Origin: Campylobacterales bacterium
GTDB lineage: Bacteria > Campylobacterota > Campylobacteria > Campylobacterales > QNZT01
Reading direction: 5' to 3'
Length of the DNA stretch: 8,825 nt
Assembly: GCA_015663225.1 (NCBI GenBank)
Contig: DQSO01000013.1
Coordinates: 1-8,825, forward strand
Shown here: positions 1-6,013 of the stretch, piece after piece
Layout: the number at the start of each line of letters is the position of its first letter
Position numbering within the stretch: the first letter of the stretch is position 1
Position numbers and translations under genes: made by a program
The notes under the pieces: model-generated
What the model saw: only the letters and a program-made list of their open reading frames with translations
What the model was told of the DNA's origin: nothing
Databases searched by the model: none

Positions 1-594
1 AAGGGTAGTTGCGATACTTGAAGCACTCTCTACTGTAAAGTGAGCTCCAACTAGTACAAAAGTAAAACCAAGAAGCATAAATAGTGTTGTTGATTTAAAG
101 TTAAACTTCTCTTTATTTTTATTTCTTCCTTCACCTTCTAAAATGTCCAGTGCATTGTTTTTCAAAAATAGAAGATACCCAACCATCATCATAATATAGA
201 TCATACCATCAAAACGGCTTATTTCATTGTTATAAGCAATAAGTAAAAATGTTAGTATCGGAAACAAAGCCCATGCACTATCTTCTTTAAATATATCTCT
301 TTTAGGAGTTAGCTTTTTCCCTATTATAAAAACTAAACCAAGTACAAGTGCGAGGTTGAAAATATTACTTCCTATTACATTTGAAACTGCCAGTTCACTA
401 TGTCCTTGATATGAGGCAAACATACTTGCAACCATCTCAGGTAAACTAGTACCAAGTGCTATAACAGTAGCTCCTATAACAAATGATGGAATACTATAAT
501 AAACTGCCAATTTCTCAGCCTCATCAATAATATAATCTGCACCTTTAACAAGTGCCCCCAATGCCACAATCAATATAGCAATATCTAAAATCAT
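1..594 (-). CDS. CaCA-family calcium/sodium antiporter, C-terminus cut off by the window edge
   Basis: Translating the minus strand from the ATG at 594-592 gives 198 open codons running off the left edge. The protein is a strongly hydrophobic inner-membrane exchanger of the CaCA (YrbG-like) family, which exchanges Ca2+ for Na+ or H+. The first alpha repeat is clear at residues 41-82, with GATVIALGTSLPEM (key acidic residue E53) and then SNVIGSNIFN, the usual ion-binding signature. A more hydrophilic, charged loop at about residues 149-166 (DILEGEGRNKNKEK) matches the cytoplasmic loop between the two halves of the family. The second alpha repeat should lie outside the window, since family members run about 310-320 residues. 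The ATG follows the ybeY stop (TAG, 597-595) with no gap, so translation is probably coupled to ybeY. Family is certain; the transported ions are inferred. Confidence 0.93.
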   Translation of the reverse strand, partial: MILDIAILIVALGALVKGADYIIDEAEKLAVYYSIPSFVIGATVIALGTSLPEMVASMFASYQGHSELAVSNVIGSNIFNLALVLGLVFIIGKKLTPKRDIFKEDSAWALFPILTFLLIAYNNEISRFDGMIYIMMMVGYLLFLKNNALDILEGEGRNKNKEKFNFKSTTLFMLLGFTFVLVGAHFTVESASSIATTL

Positions 595-975
595 CTAGCT
601 ACTCCTTAAAATCAAACTCTTTGGTAGAAAAAATTTCTCTATAATCTCTCTCTCTTTTTCTCTCATCTGCCCACCATCAACCTCATGGTCGTATCCTAAA
701 AGATGTAACATACCATGGATAAATAGTAGTGCTTCTTCATCATTTTGTTTGTGACCAAGTTCATCTGCTTTTTCTTTAGCTAGCTCACTATTTATAACTA
801 TAGAGCCAAGTGGCATACCTTCAACTTCTAAAAGAGGAAAGCTAAGTACATCTGTAGTCTTGTCAATACCTCGTTGCTCTAAGTTTATCTCTTGCATTTT
901 TTTACTATCTACAAAGAGTAATTCAACCTCTTTATCAGTTAAAGAAACCTGTATATCATGTAGAATATTATTCAT
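595..975 (-). CDS. ybeY: Endoribonuclease / rRNA maturation factor YbeY
   Basis: This is a cytoplasmic zinc-dependent single-strand endoribonuclease of the UPF0054 family, involved in 16S rRNA 3'-end maturation and 70S ribosome quality control. The signature [11 protein letters not shown] is at residues 87-97, with zinc ligands H87, H91 and H97. The upstream signature R35-x-x-D-K-x-T-D-V-L-S-F-P is also intact and includes the conserved arginine. At 126 residues it is shorter at the N-terminus than the usual 140-155. It cannot be extended to another standard start codon: upstream in frame there are only ATT and GTT before a TGA at 984-982. The usual GDI motif reads GSI (residues 57-59), a small deviation. 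It overlaps the 3' end of rsmD by 8 bases, and the exchanger gene starts directly after its stop, so it is the middle gene of a three-gene operon. Confidence 0.95.
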   Translation of the reverse strand: MNNILHDIQVSLTDKEVELLFVDSKKMQEINLEQRGIDKTTDVLSFPLLEVEGMPLGSIVINSELAKEKADELGHKQNDEEALLFIHGMLHLLGYDHEVDGGQMREKEREIIEKFFLPKSLILRSS

Positions 976-1546
976 AATAACTCAATGTAGTCTTTCCAAA
1001 CTTTTTAACTTTTTTTAATCTAAACTCTCCTAAAACTTCAGGAAATGATTTATCACTTATATGCTCTATTGCTATAAGTTCTACTACTTCTTTAGGTGTA
1101 TTTTCAATTAACTTTATGGTTTTATCATAGATATCATTCATATTTTCTCGTATATCAAAAGGAGGATCAAGATATATAAAAGCTCTGCTATTATCATGCG
1201 AGAACTTTTTGATAACGTCTGGATATATGTTAAAACTATCTCCCTTATATGTAATACAAGCACTAGCATCAATAGCTTCGCAGTTGGCATTTAAAACCTT
1301 ATATGCTTTAAAATCTATCTCTATAAAGTAAGCCTTTGATGCACCACGACTAACAGCCTCCAAACCTATTGAGCCACTTCCAGCAAATACTTCAAAAAAT
1401 GGCATATCAACTATTTCAAACTGAACCGTATTAAAATATGACTCTTTAACTATTGACTTTGTGCTTCTTGTACTATCATTAGAAAGTAAGGCTATCTTTT
1501 TGCCCCTGTATTTTCCACCTATTATCGTTGTAAATATATTTTTCAC
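968..1546 (-). CDS. rsmD: 16S rRNA (guanine966-N2)-methyltransferase RsmD
   Basis: This is an S-adenosylmethionine-dependent enzyme that methylates N2 of a guanine in the 30S head (G966 in E. coli numbering). Its 192 residues match the family length. The RsmD N-terminal signature is present: GGKYRGKKI (10-18), then [13 protein letters not shown] (27-39). The SAM-binding motif I is [13 protein letters not shown] (52-64), with E where D is more common. The catalytic motif IV is DPPF (127-130). Translation starts at GTG (1546-1544). An ATG one reading step away (1548-1546) is out of frame, and the frame closes upstream at a TAA (1573-1571). An AAGAAG stretch just upstream could be a weak ribosome binding site. 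It is the first gene of the leftward operon and is divergent from the FliK-like gene, with a shared 140-base promoter region. Confidence 0.95.
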   Translation of the reverse strand: MKNIFTTIIGGKYRGKKIALLSNDSTRSTKSIVKESYFNTVQFEIVDMPFFEVFAGSGSIGLEAVSRGASKAYFIEIDFKAYKVLNANCEAIDASACITYKGDSFNIYPDVIKKFSHDNSRAFIYLDPPFDIRENMNDIYDKTIKLIENTPKEVVELIAIEHISDKSFPEVLGEFRLKKVKKFGKTTLSYYE

Positions 1547-1576
1547 ATTATCTTCTTTGTTAAATTTTAGTTAAAA

Positions 1577-1582
1577 ATTATA
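1577..1582 (-). promoter_or_regulatory. Candidate -10 element (TATAAT) for the rsmD-ybeY-exchanger operon
   Basis: Read on the minus strand, this is a perfect TATAAT. It would place the transcription start near 1570 and give a leader of about 24 bases before the GTG of rsmD. There is no good -35 hexamer at 16-18 bases. That is compatible with housekeeping promoters of Campylobacterota, where the -35 region is often only an AT-rich tract. The call rests on motif and position alone. Confidence 0.5.
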
Positions 1583-1671
1583 CCTCTTTTTTCTTATGAA
1601 AGCTACTTTATATAGTATACAAATATATTTCAACTTATTATCATGTGAAACAACATTGACTAAAATACTTT

Positions 1672-1680
1672 TGATATAAT
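1672..1680 (+). promoter_or_regulatory. Candidate extended -10 promoter (TGATATAAT) of the FliK-like/uppS operon
   Basis: TG-A-TATAAT is a perfect extended -10 element (TATAAT at 1675-1680), the strongest promoter-like word in the divergent region. Its distance to the ATG at 1687 is only 6 bases, so a start site at the usual 5-8 bases downstream would fall on or next to that ATG. The mRNA would then be leaderless or nearly so. The TTGACT at 1656-1661 is only 13 bases upstream and is too close to serve as its -35. Confidence 0.55.
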
Positions 1681-1686
1681 ATCTAC

Positions 1687-2451
1687 ATGATAAATAACAT
1701 TGCCCAAATAGCCAAAATAAATAGTATCCTAAACAAGATGAGTACGGATAGATTTAATGCAATACTGCCTACTAAGATAGATGTTTTAGAAGAGTTAAAT
1801 GGTGGTAAGTATAAGCTTTTAATAGGTACAAAGGTTATTGATACAAAGAGTCAGCTAAAGCTTGATGTTGGATCGTCTTATTGGGGTGAGATGAAAGAAA
1901 ATCTTAAAAGTGGGTCTATCACTTTGACTCAACTTCTAAAACAACCTAAGCTTTTGAAAAACTTATCAAATCTTCCAAGGTTTGATGTACAAACTTTAGG
2001 ACAGCTCTTAACAAAAGAGAGTCCAAAAGGTGAGCTCAAAATGATACTACTTGAGAACTTAGCAAATAGTAGTTCAAAATCAGAGTTTATGACTGTTGCA
2101 AATATGCTTCAAGGTATAAATGAGAGTCTATTTTCATTTGTTTTAAATCATAATAATAAAGATGCAATTTTTCAGTTTAAAAAGAGAAAAAAAAGACATC
2201 CAGATAAGAAAGATGAAGATACAAAAATAGATTTTTATGCAGCATTTGAGAACTTGGGTCCGATTGAAGGGGTTGTAGAGGTTATTGATGGGGTGCGAAG
2301 GTTAAGTTTGTATTTGTATTATGAGAACTCATTGGCATTTTTAAAAAGAGAGTTGGCTTCTTTGGACTTGGAAGCTGTGTTATATAAAAAAGATAAGAGT
2401 ATAAATCCACTTTTTAGTGTGACACCAGCTCTACTTGACATTAAGGGATAG
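1687..2451 (+). CDS. FliK-like protein of unknown function, first gene of the uppS operon
   Basis: I do not recognise a named gene here. The 254-residue protein is predicted cytoplasmic, with no signal peptide or membrane segment. Residues 39-65 (GGKYKLLIGTKVI followed by an SQLKLDVG strand) resemble the small beta domain of FliK/hook-length-control proteins. Residues 189-225 (LGPIEGVVEVIDG, RLSLYLYYENSLAFLKREL) resemble the FliK C-terminal core, where a beta strand pair is followed by a helix. A lysine/arginine-rich linker (165-175) separates the halves. The match is by texture, not by a strict motif, and the canonical long Pro/Gln-rich ruler region is absent, so it is at best a FliK paralogue. 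No Shine-Dalgarno is visible before the ATG; an internal ATG at 1738 (Met18) also lacks one. The next gene, uppS, starts 3 bases after its stop. Confidence 0.75.
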   Translation: MINNIAQIAKINSILNKMSTDRFNAILPTKIDVLEELNGGKYKLLIGTKVIDTKSQLKLDVGSSYWGEMKENLKSGSITLTQLLKQPKLLKNLSNLPRFDVQTLGQLLTKESPKGELKMILLENLANSSSKSEFMTVANMLQGINESLFSFVLNHNNKDAIFQFKKRKKRHPDKKDEDTKIDFYAAFENLGPIEGVVEVIDGVRRLSLYLYYENSLAFLKRELASLDLEAVLYKKDKSINPLFSVTPALLDIKG

Positions 2452-2454
2452 GTT

Positions 2455-3138
2455 ATGAATGATTTGAAACATATTGCTATTATTATGGATGGAAATGGTA
2501 GATGGGCAAAAAAGCAGGGATTTTTTAAACGAATGGTAGGACATGAAGAGGGAGCTAAAAGGGTAAGAGAGCTTACTATCCATGCTCAAAATATTGGTCT
2601 GAAATATCTAACTTTGTATGCTTTTAGCACTGAAAACTGGAAGAGAAGTGAAGAGGAAGTTAGTTTTTTATTTAAGCTAATGGATAGGTATCTTCAAAAA
2701 GAGTTAAAACTATTTTTAGATAATGATATACGATTTGAGACTATTGGAGATTTGAATTCTCTGCCTAAATATCTACAAAAAAGAATTTCTGATACAAAAA
2801 GGCAAACAAAAGATTTTAAAGGTCTTACTCAAGTTCTAGCAGTTAACTATGGTTCACAAGATGAGATAGTAAGAGCAGTAAACAAGGCTGTAAAAAAAGG
2901 TACAGAGGTAACAGTAGATAGTTTTAACAATATGCTGGATAGTTCAGATTTTGACCCAGTTGATCTACTTATACGAACTGGTGGAGATGTTAGAATATCT
3001 AACTTTTTACTTTGGCAGTGTGCCTATGCAGAGATGTTTTTTGAAGATACTCTTTGGCCAGAGTTTACAGTGGATATGTTAGATAAAATATTAGAAAAAT
3101 TTCAGCAAAGAGAGAGAAGATTTGGTGGAGTGGAGTGA
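2455..3138 (+). CDS. uppS: Undecaprenyl diphosphate synthase (cis-prenyltransferase)
   Basis: This enzyme condenses isopentenyl diphosphate units onto farnesyl diphosphate in cis. The product is the C55 carrier lipid for peptidoglycan, O-antigen and other envelope glycans; the enzyme acts at the cytoplasmic face of the inner membrane. The 227-residue protein has all family signatures: HIAIIMDGNGRWA (6-18, catalytic D12), GHEEGAKRV (29-37), LYAFSTENWKR (54-64), and RTGGDVRISNFLLWQ (174-188) with the diphosphate-binding R174, R180 and S182. The metal-site glutamate E193 is in AYAEMFF. AAGGGAT/AGG upstream of the ATG is a good ribosome binding site. It lies 3 bases after the FliK-like gene and its stop overlaps the start of the prepilin peptidase gene, so translation is likely coupled. 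Confidence 0.97.
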   Translation: MNDLKHIAIIMDGNGRWAKKQGFFKRMVGHEEGAKRVRELTIHAQNIGLKYLTLYAFSTENWKRSEEEVSFLFKLMDRYLQKELKLFLDNDIRFETIGDLNSLPKYLQKRISDTKRQTKDFKGLTQVLAVNYGSQDEIVRAVNKAVKKGTEVTVDSFNNMLDSSDFDPVDLLIRTGGDVRISNFLLWQCAYAEMFFEDTLWPEFTVDMLDKILEKFQQRERRFGGVE

Positions 3139-3875
3139 ATATGTATGAACTAGGTATTGTAGTTGTTATAGGTATATTGATAGGGTCATTTTTAAATGTT
3201 TTGATTATTCGTATACCTAAAGATGAGAGTGTAGTTTTTCCATCATCTCACTGTGTAAAGTGTGGCGAAAATCTTAAGTGGTGGCATAATATACCGATAT
3301 TTTCTTGGATATTTCTACAAGGAAAGTGTGCATTTTGTAAAGATAAAATATCTATACAATACCCTATTGTTGAGTTTGCAAGTGGTGTTATATTTGCTTT
3401 GGTCTATTTTAAAGAGGGTGATTTAACACTATCTTTTATAGTTGGTGGTGTATTTGTACTTTTATTAGCCCTTTCAATGATAGATTTTAAGTTTAAAGAG
3501 GTACCTGATAGTCTAAATCTATTAGCTCTTAGTCTGGCTATATTTTCTAGTTATGAACTGATTGATAACTTTCAAAATGCTCTTTTATTTGCTGGTGGAT
3601 TTACGATTTTACGGTTTTATGTCTCTTATTTTGTAAAAAGAGAGGCAATGGGTGAAGCTGATATTATAATAGGAGCTACTATTGGAGGTATTATTGGGAT
3701 AAAGCTTGGGCTTGTAACTATCTTTTTATCTGCACTCTTAGCACTTCCTGCTTTTTTAATAGCTGGTAAAAGAGATATGGAACTTCCTTTTATACCATTT
3801 TTAGCAATGGCTCTGTTTATAGTATATATAGGGGATGATTTTTTTAAGAGTTTATTAGTGAGTATGTATGGGTAA
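3135..3875 (+). CDS. Prepilin peptidase (A24 family, PilD-like)
   Basis: This is a polytopic inner-membrane aspartyl protease that cleaves the leader of type IV pilins or type II secretion pseudopilins and often N-methylates the new end. Two CxxC pairs, C40/C43 and C65/C68, form the zinc-binding cytoplasmic domain. The first catalytic aspartate is D117 in SMIDFKFKEVPDSLN and the second is D176 in MGEADIIIGATIGG, where the usual GxGD reads G-E-A-D. PFIPFLA (218-224) matches the conserved C-terminal segment. At 246 residues it has normal length. Start choice is open: GTG at 3135 overlaps the uppS stop (GTGA), while ATG at 3141 has a GGAG 5 bases upstream; the difference is two residues. No pilin or secretion genes lie in this window, so its substrates are encoded elsewhere. 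Confidence 0.94.
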   Translation: MNMYELGIVVVIGILIGSFLNVLIIRIPKDESVVFPSSHCVKCGENLKWWHNIPIFSWIFLQGKCAFCKDKISIQYPIVEFASGVIFALVYFKEGDLTLSFIVGGVFVLLLALSMIDFKFKEVPDSLNLLALSLAIFSSYELIDNFQNALLFAGGFTILRFYVSYFVKREAMGEADIIIGATIGGIIGIKLGLVTIFLSALLALPAFLIAGKRDMELPFIPFLAMALFIVYIGDDFFKSLLVSMYG

Positions 3876-4884
3876 GATCTATAAGTATCTGTTACTAGAT
3901 TTTTTTAAGACTCTTATTTTATACTTTATGATACTATTTTTTCTTATATCTGTTATATATTTTGTTCGGATTGCTGGACTTACTTCAGTGATGAGCTTGG
4001 GATTTGGTGATATATTTCAAATATATTTTTACTATCTCCCTCAGATTATCATGTATACTTTTCCTCTTACTTATTTTATAGCCCTTGTAGTATCTTTGTA
4101 TAACTTCTCTAAAGATGGTGAAGTTTTAGTTTTGTTTACACTTGGATTCTCACCTAAAAATGTAGTGTTAGTATATCTCTTAATATCATTCTTAGTATCA
4201 CTACTGCTGGTTTTTAACTCTCTTATTATGATGCCACTCTCTGAACAAGCTAGTAAAAACTATATAAAAATAAAAAAAGTAGAGTCAAAGATAGATATAA
4301 AAAGTAGTGAACTAGGGCAGAGTATAGGTAGTTGGAATATATTTGTAAAAGATAAAGAGGGTAATATATATAAAGATATACTACTTTTTTCAAGTGATTA
4401 TAATAACAATGAACAGCTAATACTTGCAAAAAGTGCAAAATTTAAAACTGAAAGTGGTGGTATTTCCTTAACTTTAGTTGATGGTAATAGCTTTAGTATG
4501 GGAAAAGATTTTGTGCAAACTTCTTTTGATACTTTGAAACTATCATATAAAGATAGTAAAGATCAGTTGCAAAATAAAGGTATAGTACAGTATTGGTTAG
4601 ATGCTAAAAATAGTCAATATAGAGCTATGTGGCTTTGTGTGTACATGCTACTATCGCTCTTTCCATTTTTAAGTGTTATGTTGGCTTTTTGTATTGGTAT
4701 TGTAAATATTAGAGTACAGCGAAGAAATATAGCTCTTTGGATTGGTCTTGTAATCTTTGTATATTATGGGATAATCTTTCAAATATCACAAGTTTATCCA
4801 CTTTATGGTGGTATTTTATTTGTAAGTTTGTTTTTTCTTGCTTCGTCTGTTATATTTCAAAGAATGATTATTCGAAGATACTAG
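3868..4884 (+). CDS. LptF/LptG-family LPS-transport permease (YjgP/YjgQ)
   Basis: This is an inner-membrane subunit of the LptB2FG transporter, which extracts lipopolysaccharide from the inner membrane and passes it to LptC/LptA. The 338 residues show the family plan. Three transmembrane helices come first (about 13-33, 55-78, 99-121), then a periplasmic beta-jellyroll region (about 125-250, with strands such as WNIFVKDKEGNIYKDILLFS), then three more helices (about 254-281, 288-306, 311-330). The cytoplasmic coupling segment LYNFSKDGEVLVLFTLGFSP (77-96) matches the loop that contacts LptB, with the conserved (S/R)-(K/R)-D-x-E pattern and the turn before the coupling helix. I cannot tell LptF from LptG by eye; the partner copy is not here. 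The start overlaps the prepilin peptidase gene by 8 bases and truA begins 2 bases after its stop. Confidence 0.92.
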   Translation: MGKIYKYLLLDFFKTLILYFMILFFLISVIYFVRIAGLTSVMSLGFGDIFQIYFYYLPQIIMYTFPLTYFIALVVSLYNFSKDGEVLVLFTLGFSPKNVVLVYLLISFLVSLLLVFNSLIMMPLSEQASKNYIKIKKVESKIDIKSSELGQSIGSWNIFVKDKEGNIYKDILLFSSDYNNNEQLILAKSAKFKTESGGISLTLVDGNSFSMGKDFVQTSFDTLKLSYKDSKDQLQNKGIVQYWLDAKNSQYRAMWLCVYMLLSLFPFLSVMLAFCIGIVNIRVQRRNIALWIGLVIFVYYGIIFQISQVYPLYGGILFVSLFFLASSVIFQRMIIRRY

Positions 4885-4886
4885 GC

Positions 4887-5615
4887 ATGTTTAAACTCAA
4901 AATAACTCTTAGTTATGATGGAAGTATCTTCAATGGTTTTCAAGTTCAAAGTGGAAGTGCAAATACAGTATCAAATAAGCTTTATAAAATATTTACCTCA
5001 CTAGGTATTAAAGAGAAGTTCAATGCAAGTGGAAGAACTGATAGTGGGGTACATGCTACTAGGCAAGTTATAGATATTATGGTGCCGTTATATTGGTCTG
5101 ATTTGGAAAAGCTTAAAAAACATATCAACCATAAAGCTAAGCCAGATATCTATATAAAGAGTATTGAAAAAGTTGATAAAAGTTTTCACTCAAGATTTGA
5201 TGCAAAACAAAGAGTTTATAGATATCTCATATCAACAAAAGAGTTTGATGTGTTTCGTAGTCGTTATATTTTACATGTTGATAGAGTGGATGAACAAAAA
5301 ATAAAAAGTGCTATTAAACTATTTAAAGGCAGTCATAACTTTGAGTATTTTAAAAAAAATGGTGGAAATGTAACTAGCTTTGTTAGAGAGATATACAAGG
5401 CAGAGTTTTATGCTTATGATGATGTATATGTTTTTTTATTTGAAGCTAGTGGGTATTTGCGAAGTCAGATAAGAATGATGGTTGATTTTTTATTGAAAAT
5501 TTCTGATGGTGTATATTGTGAAGATGATTTAAAAAATCAGCTTAGTTGTAAAAAAAAGATAAGTAGTGATCTGGTTTTGCCAAATGGACTCTATCTTAGT
5601 AGGATTGTATATTAA
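4887..5615 (+). CDS. truA: tRNA pseudouridine(38-40) synthase TruA
   Basis: TruA isomerises uridines 38-40 in the anticodon arm of many tRNAs. The protein from ATG 4887 has 242 residues. It starts MFKLKITLSYDGSIFNGFQVQ, which is the expected family N-terminus. The catalytic aspartate is D52 in SGRTDSGVHA. KQRVYRYLIST and SGYLRSQIRMMV match later family motifs. The frame is open back to 4737, but the extra 50 codons are the LptF/G gene read in another frame, and family proteins start at this M. A GAAG at 4874-4877 is the likeliest ribosome binding site. It is the last gene of the rightward operon; a hairpin follows directly and the next gene faces it. Confidence 0.96.
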   Translation: MFKLKITLSYDGSIFNGFQVQSGSANTVSNKLYKIFTSLGIKEKFNASGRTDSGVHATRQVIDIMVPLYWSDLEKLKKHINHKAKPDIYIKSIEKVDKSFHSRFDAKQRVYRYLISTKEFDVFRSRYILHVDRVDEQKIKSAIKLFKGSHNFEYFKKNGGNVTSFVREIYKAEFYAYDDVYVFLFEASGYLRSQIRMMVDFLLKISDGVYCEDDLKNQLSCKKKISSDLVLPNGLYLSRIVY

Positions 5616-5616
5616 G

Positions 5617-5646
5617 TTTTTAATCTCCTCCTCAAAAGATTAAAAA
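5617..5646. other. Perfect hairpin between convergent genes, loop CCTCCTC
   Basis: TTTTTAATCT (5617-5626) and AGATTAAAAA (5637-5646) form a perfect 10-base-pair stem around a 10-base loop CCTCCTCAAA. It starts one base after the truA stop and ends 14 bases before the end of the facing HTH gene. It may end or stabilise either transcript. Neither strand has a U tract after the stem, because the T run sits in the 5' arm and pairs with the A run, so it is not a classic intrinsic terminator. In plus-strand RNA the loop shows CCUCCUC (anti-Shine-Dalgarno-like); in minus-strand RNA it shows GAGGAGG. Confidence 0.7.
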
Positions 5647-5660
5647 TCAATACAGTTACT

Positions 5661-5858
5661 CTATGATGCTATTCTTTTTAGCTCTATTTGCTTTAAAGAG
5701 TGCATTGCCATAAGATCTTCACTATCAAGATTTAACTTGTTACATAAAACTCCTAGTTTTAGTATTAAAAACTCCTCAAAGTTGTTTTTCTTCAGATATG
5801 AGATAGCTGAAGGTGTCTTGTTGATCGATGCTGCAATTTCCTTGTTTGAAACTTTCAT
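5661..5858 (-). CDS. Small helix-turn-helix protein, putative DNA-binding regulator
   Basis: This 65-residue protein has no named family that I recognise. Residues 4-24 (SNKEIAASINKTPSAISYLKK) read as a helix-turn-helix: a helix with the pattern K-E-I-A-A, a turn at I-N-K-T, and a recognition helix PSAISYLKK, as in Cro/CI (XRE)-like proteins. The rest (FEEFLILKLGVLCNKLNLDSEDLMAMHSL) looks like the helices of the same fold, and N-L-D-S-E-D-L is typical of the segment that closes XRE domains. It is thus a stand-alone DNA-binding domain. The ATG has an excellent ribosome binding site, which supports real expression. It is a single gene on the minus strand, convergent with truA and divergent from tlyA. 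Target sites are unknown; a palindrome in the divergent region is one candidate. Confidence 0.82.
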   Translation of the reverse strand: MKVSNKEIAASINKTPSAISYLKKNNFEEFLILKLGVLCNKLNLDSEDLMAMHSLKQIELKRIAS

Positions 5859-5865
5859 TTTTACT

Positions 5866-5870
5866 TCCTT
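5866..5870 (-). promoter_or_regulatory. Ribosome binding site of the small HTH gene
   Basis: The minus strand reads AAGGA followed by 7 bases and then ATG (5858-5856). This is the best-placed Shine-Dalgarno next to an intergenic start in the window and it supports both the start choice and the reality of this short gene. Confidence 0.75.
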
Positions 5871-5877
5871 TTGTTTT

Positions 5878-5883
5878 GTTATA
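5878..5883 (-). promoter_or_regulatory. Candidate -10 element (TATAAC) of the small HTH gene
   Basis: The minus strand reads TATAAC, one mismatch from the consensus. It would put the start site near 5871 and leave the ribosome binding site at the very 5' end of a short leader. No convincing -35 is seen. The call is tentative. Confidence 0.35.
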
Positions 5884-5923
5884 CTCCTAAATCGAAAGAA
5901 AGCTATTTTTATTTAGTCTTTTT

Positions 5924-5952
5924 TTGAAAAAGTTTGTTAATTTAACCTATAT
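5924..5952 (+). promoter_or_regulatory. Candidate promoter for the tlyA-ribF-phosphoethanolamine transferase operon
   Basis: TTGAAA (5924-5929) is followed after 17 bases by CTATAT (5947-5952), which would give a leader of about 55 bases before tlyA. An alternative -10 is CATAAT at 5979-5984, inside the palindrome at 5970-5984, with a start near 5991. A second small palindrome, GTTAA-T-TTAAC (5936-5946), sits in the spacer of the first candidate. Which one is used cannot be settled from sequence. Confidence 0.35.
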
Positions 5953-5969
5953 GAAGCAAAATTATATGC

Positions 5970-5984
5970 ATTATGTTACATAAT
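5970..5984. promoter_or_regulatory. 15-base perfect palindrome, candidate operator
   Basis: ATTATGT-T-ACATAAT has 7-base arms around one central base. It lies in the 155-base region between the divergent HTH gene and tlyA, 30 bases before the tlyA start, and it covers an alternative -10 word. Its form is that of a binding site for a dimeric regulator. Which protein binds it, if any, is not shown by the sequence. Confidence 0.45.
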
Positions 5985-6013
5985 AACTCAAAACAGGAAA
6001 AGAGATAAAAATA

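Noticed and set aside
595..975. ybeY as a truncated or broken gene because of its short N-terminus
   Set aside because: All catalytic and signature residues are present, the frame is intact, and an in-frame stop just upstream fixes the start; the short N-terminus looks like a lineage feature.
1605..1630. AT-rich run with GTATAC and several TATA-like words in the divergent region
   Set aside because: Short words of this kind are expected in sequence of this composition; none is better placed than the two perfect TATAAT elements already listed.
1656..1661. TTGACT as the -35 element partnered with TATAAT at 1675
   Set aside because: The spacing is 13 bases, well below the 16-18 needed; the TG extension of the -10 explains the promoter without it.
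4250..4438. 62-codon minus-strand open frame rich in Leu, Tyr and Phe
   Set aside because: It lies wholly opposite the LptF/G-family gene, has no ribosome binding site or family resemblance, and its composition is what antisense of an AT-rich membrane-protein gene yields.
4737..4886. N-terminal extension of truA by 50 codons
   Set aside because: The region encodes the last two helices of the LptF/G permease in another frame. TruA family proteins begin at the KLKITLSYDG segment, which fits ATG 4887.
5617..5646. Standard bidirectional intrinsic terminator between truA and the HTH gene
   Set aside because: The stem is perfect, but the T run is in the 5' arm on both strands and no U tract follows the 3' arm, so I list it as a hairpin of unknown role.
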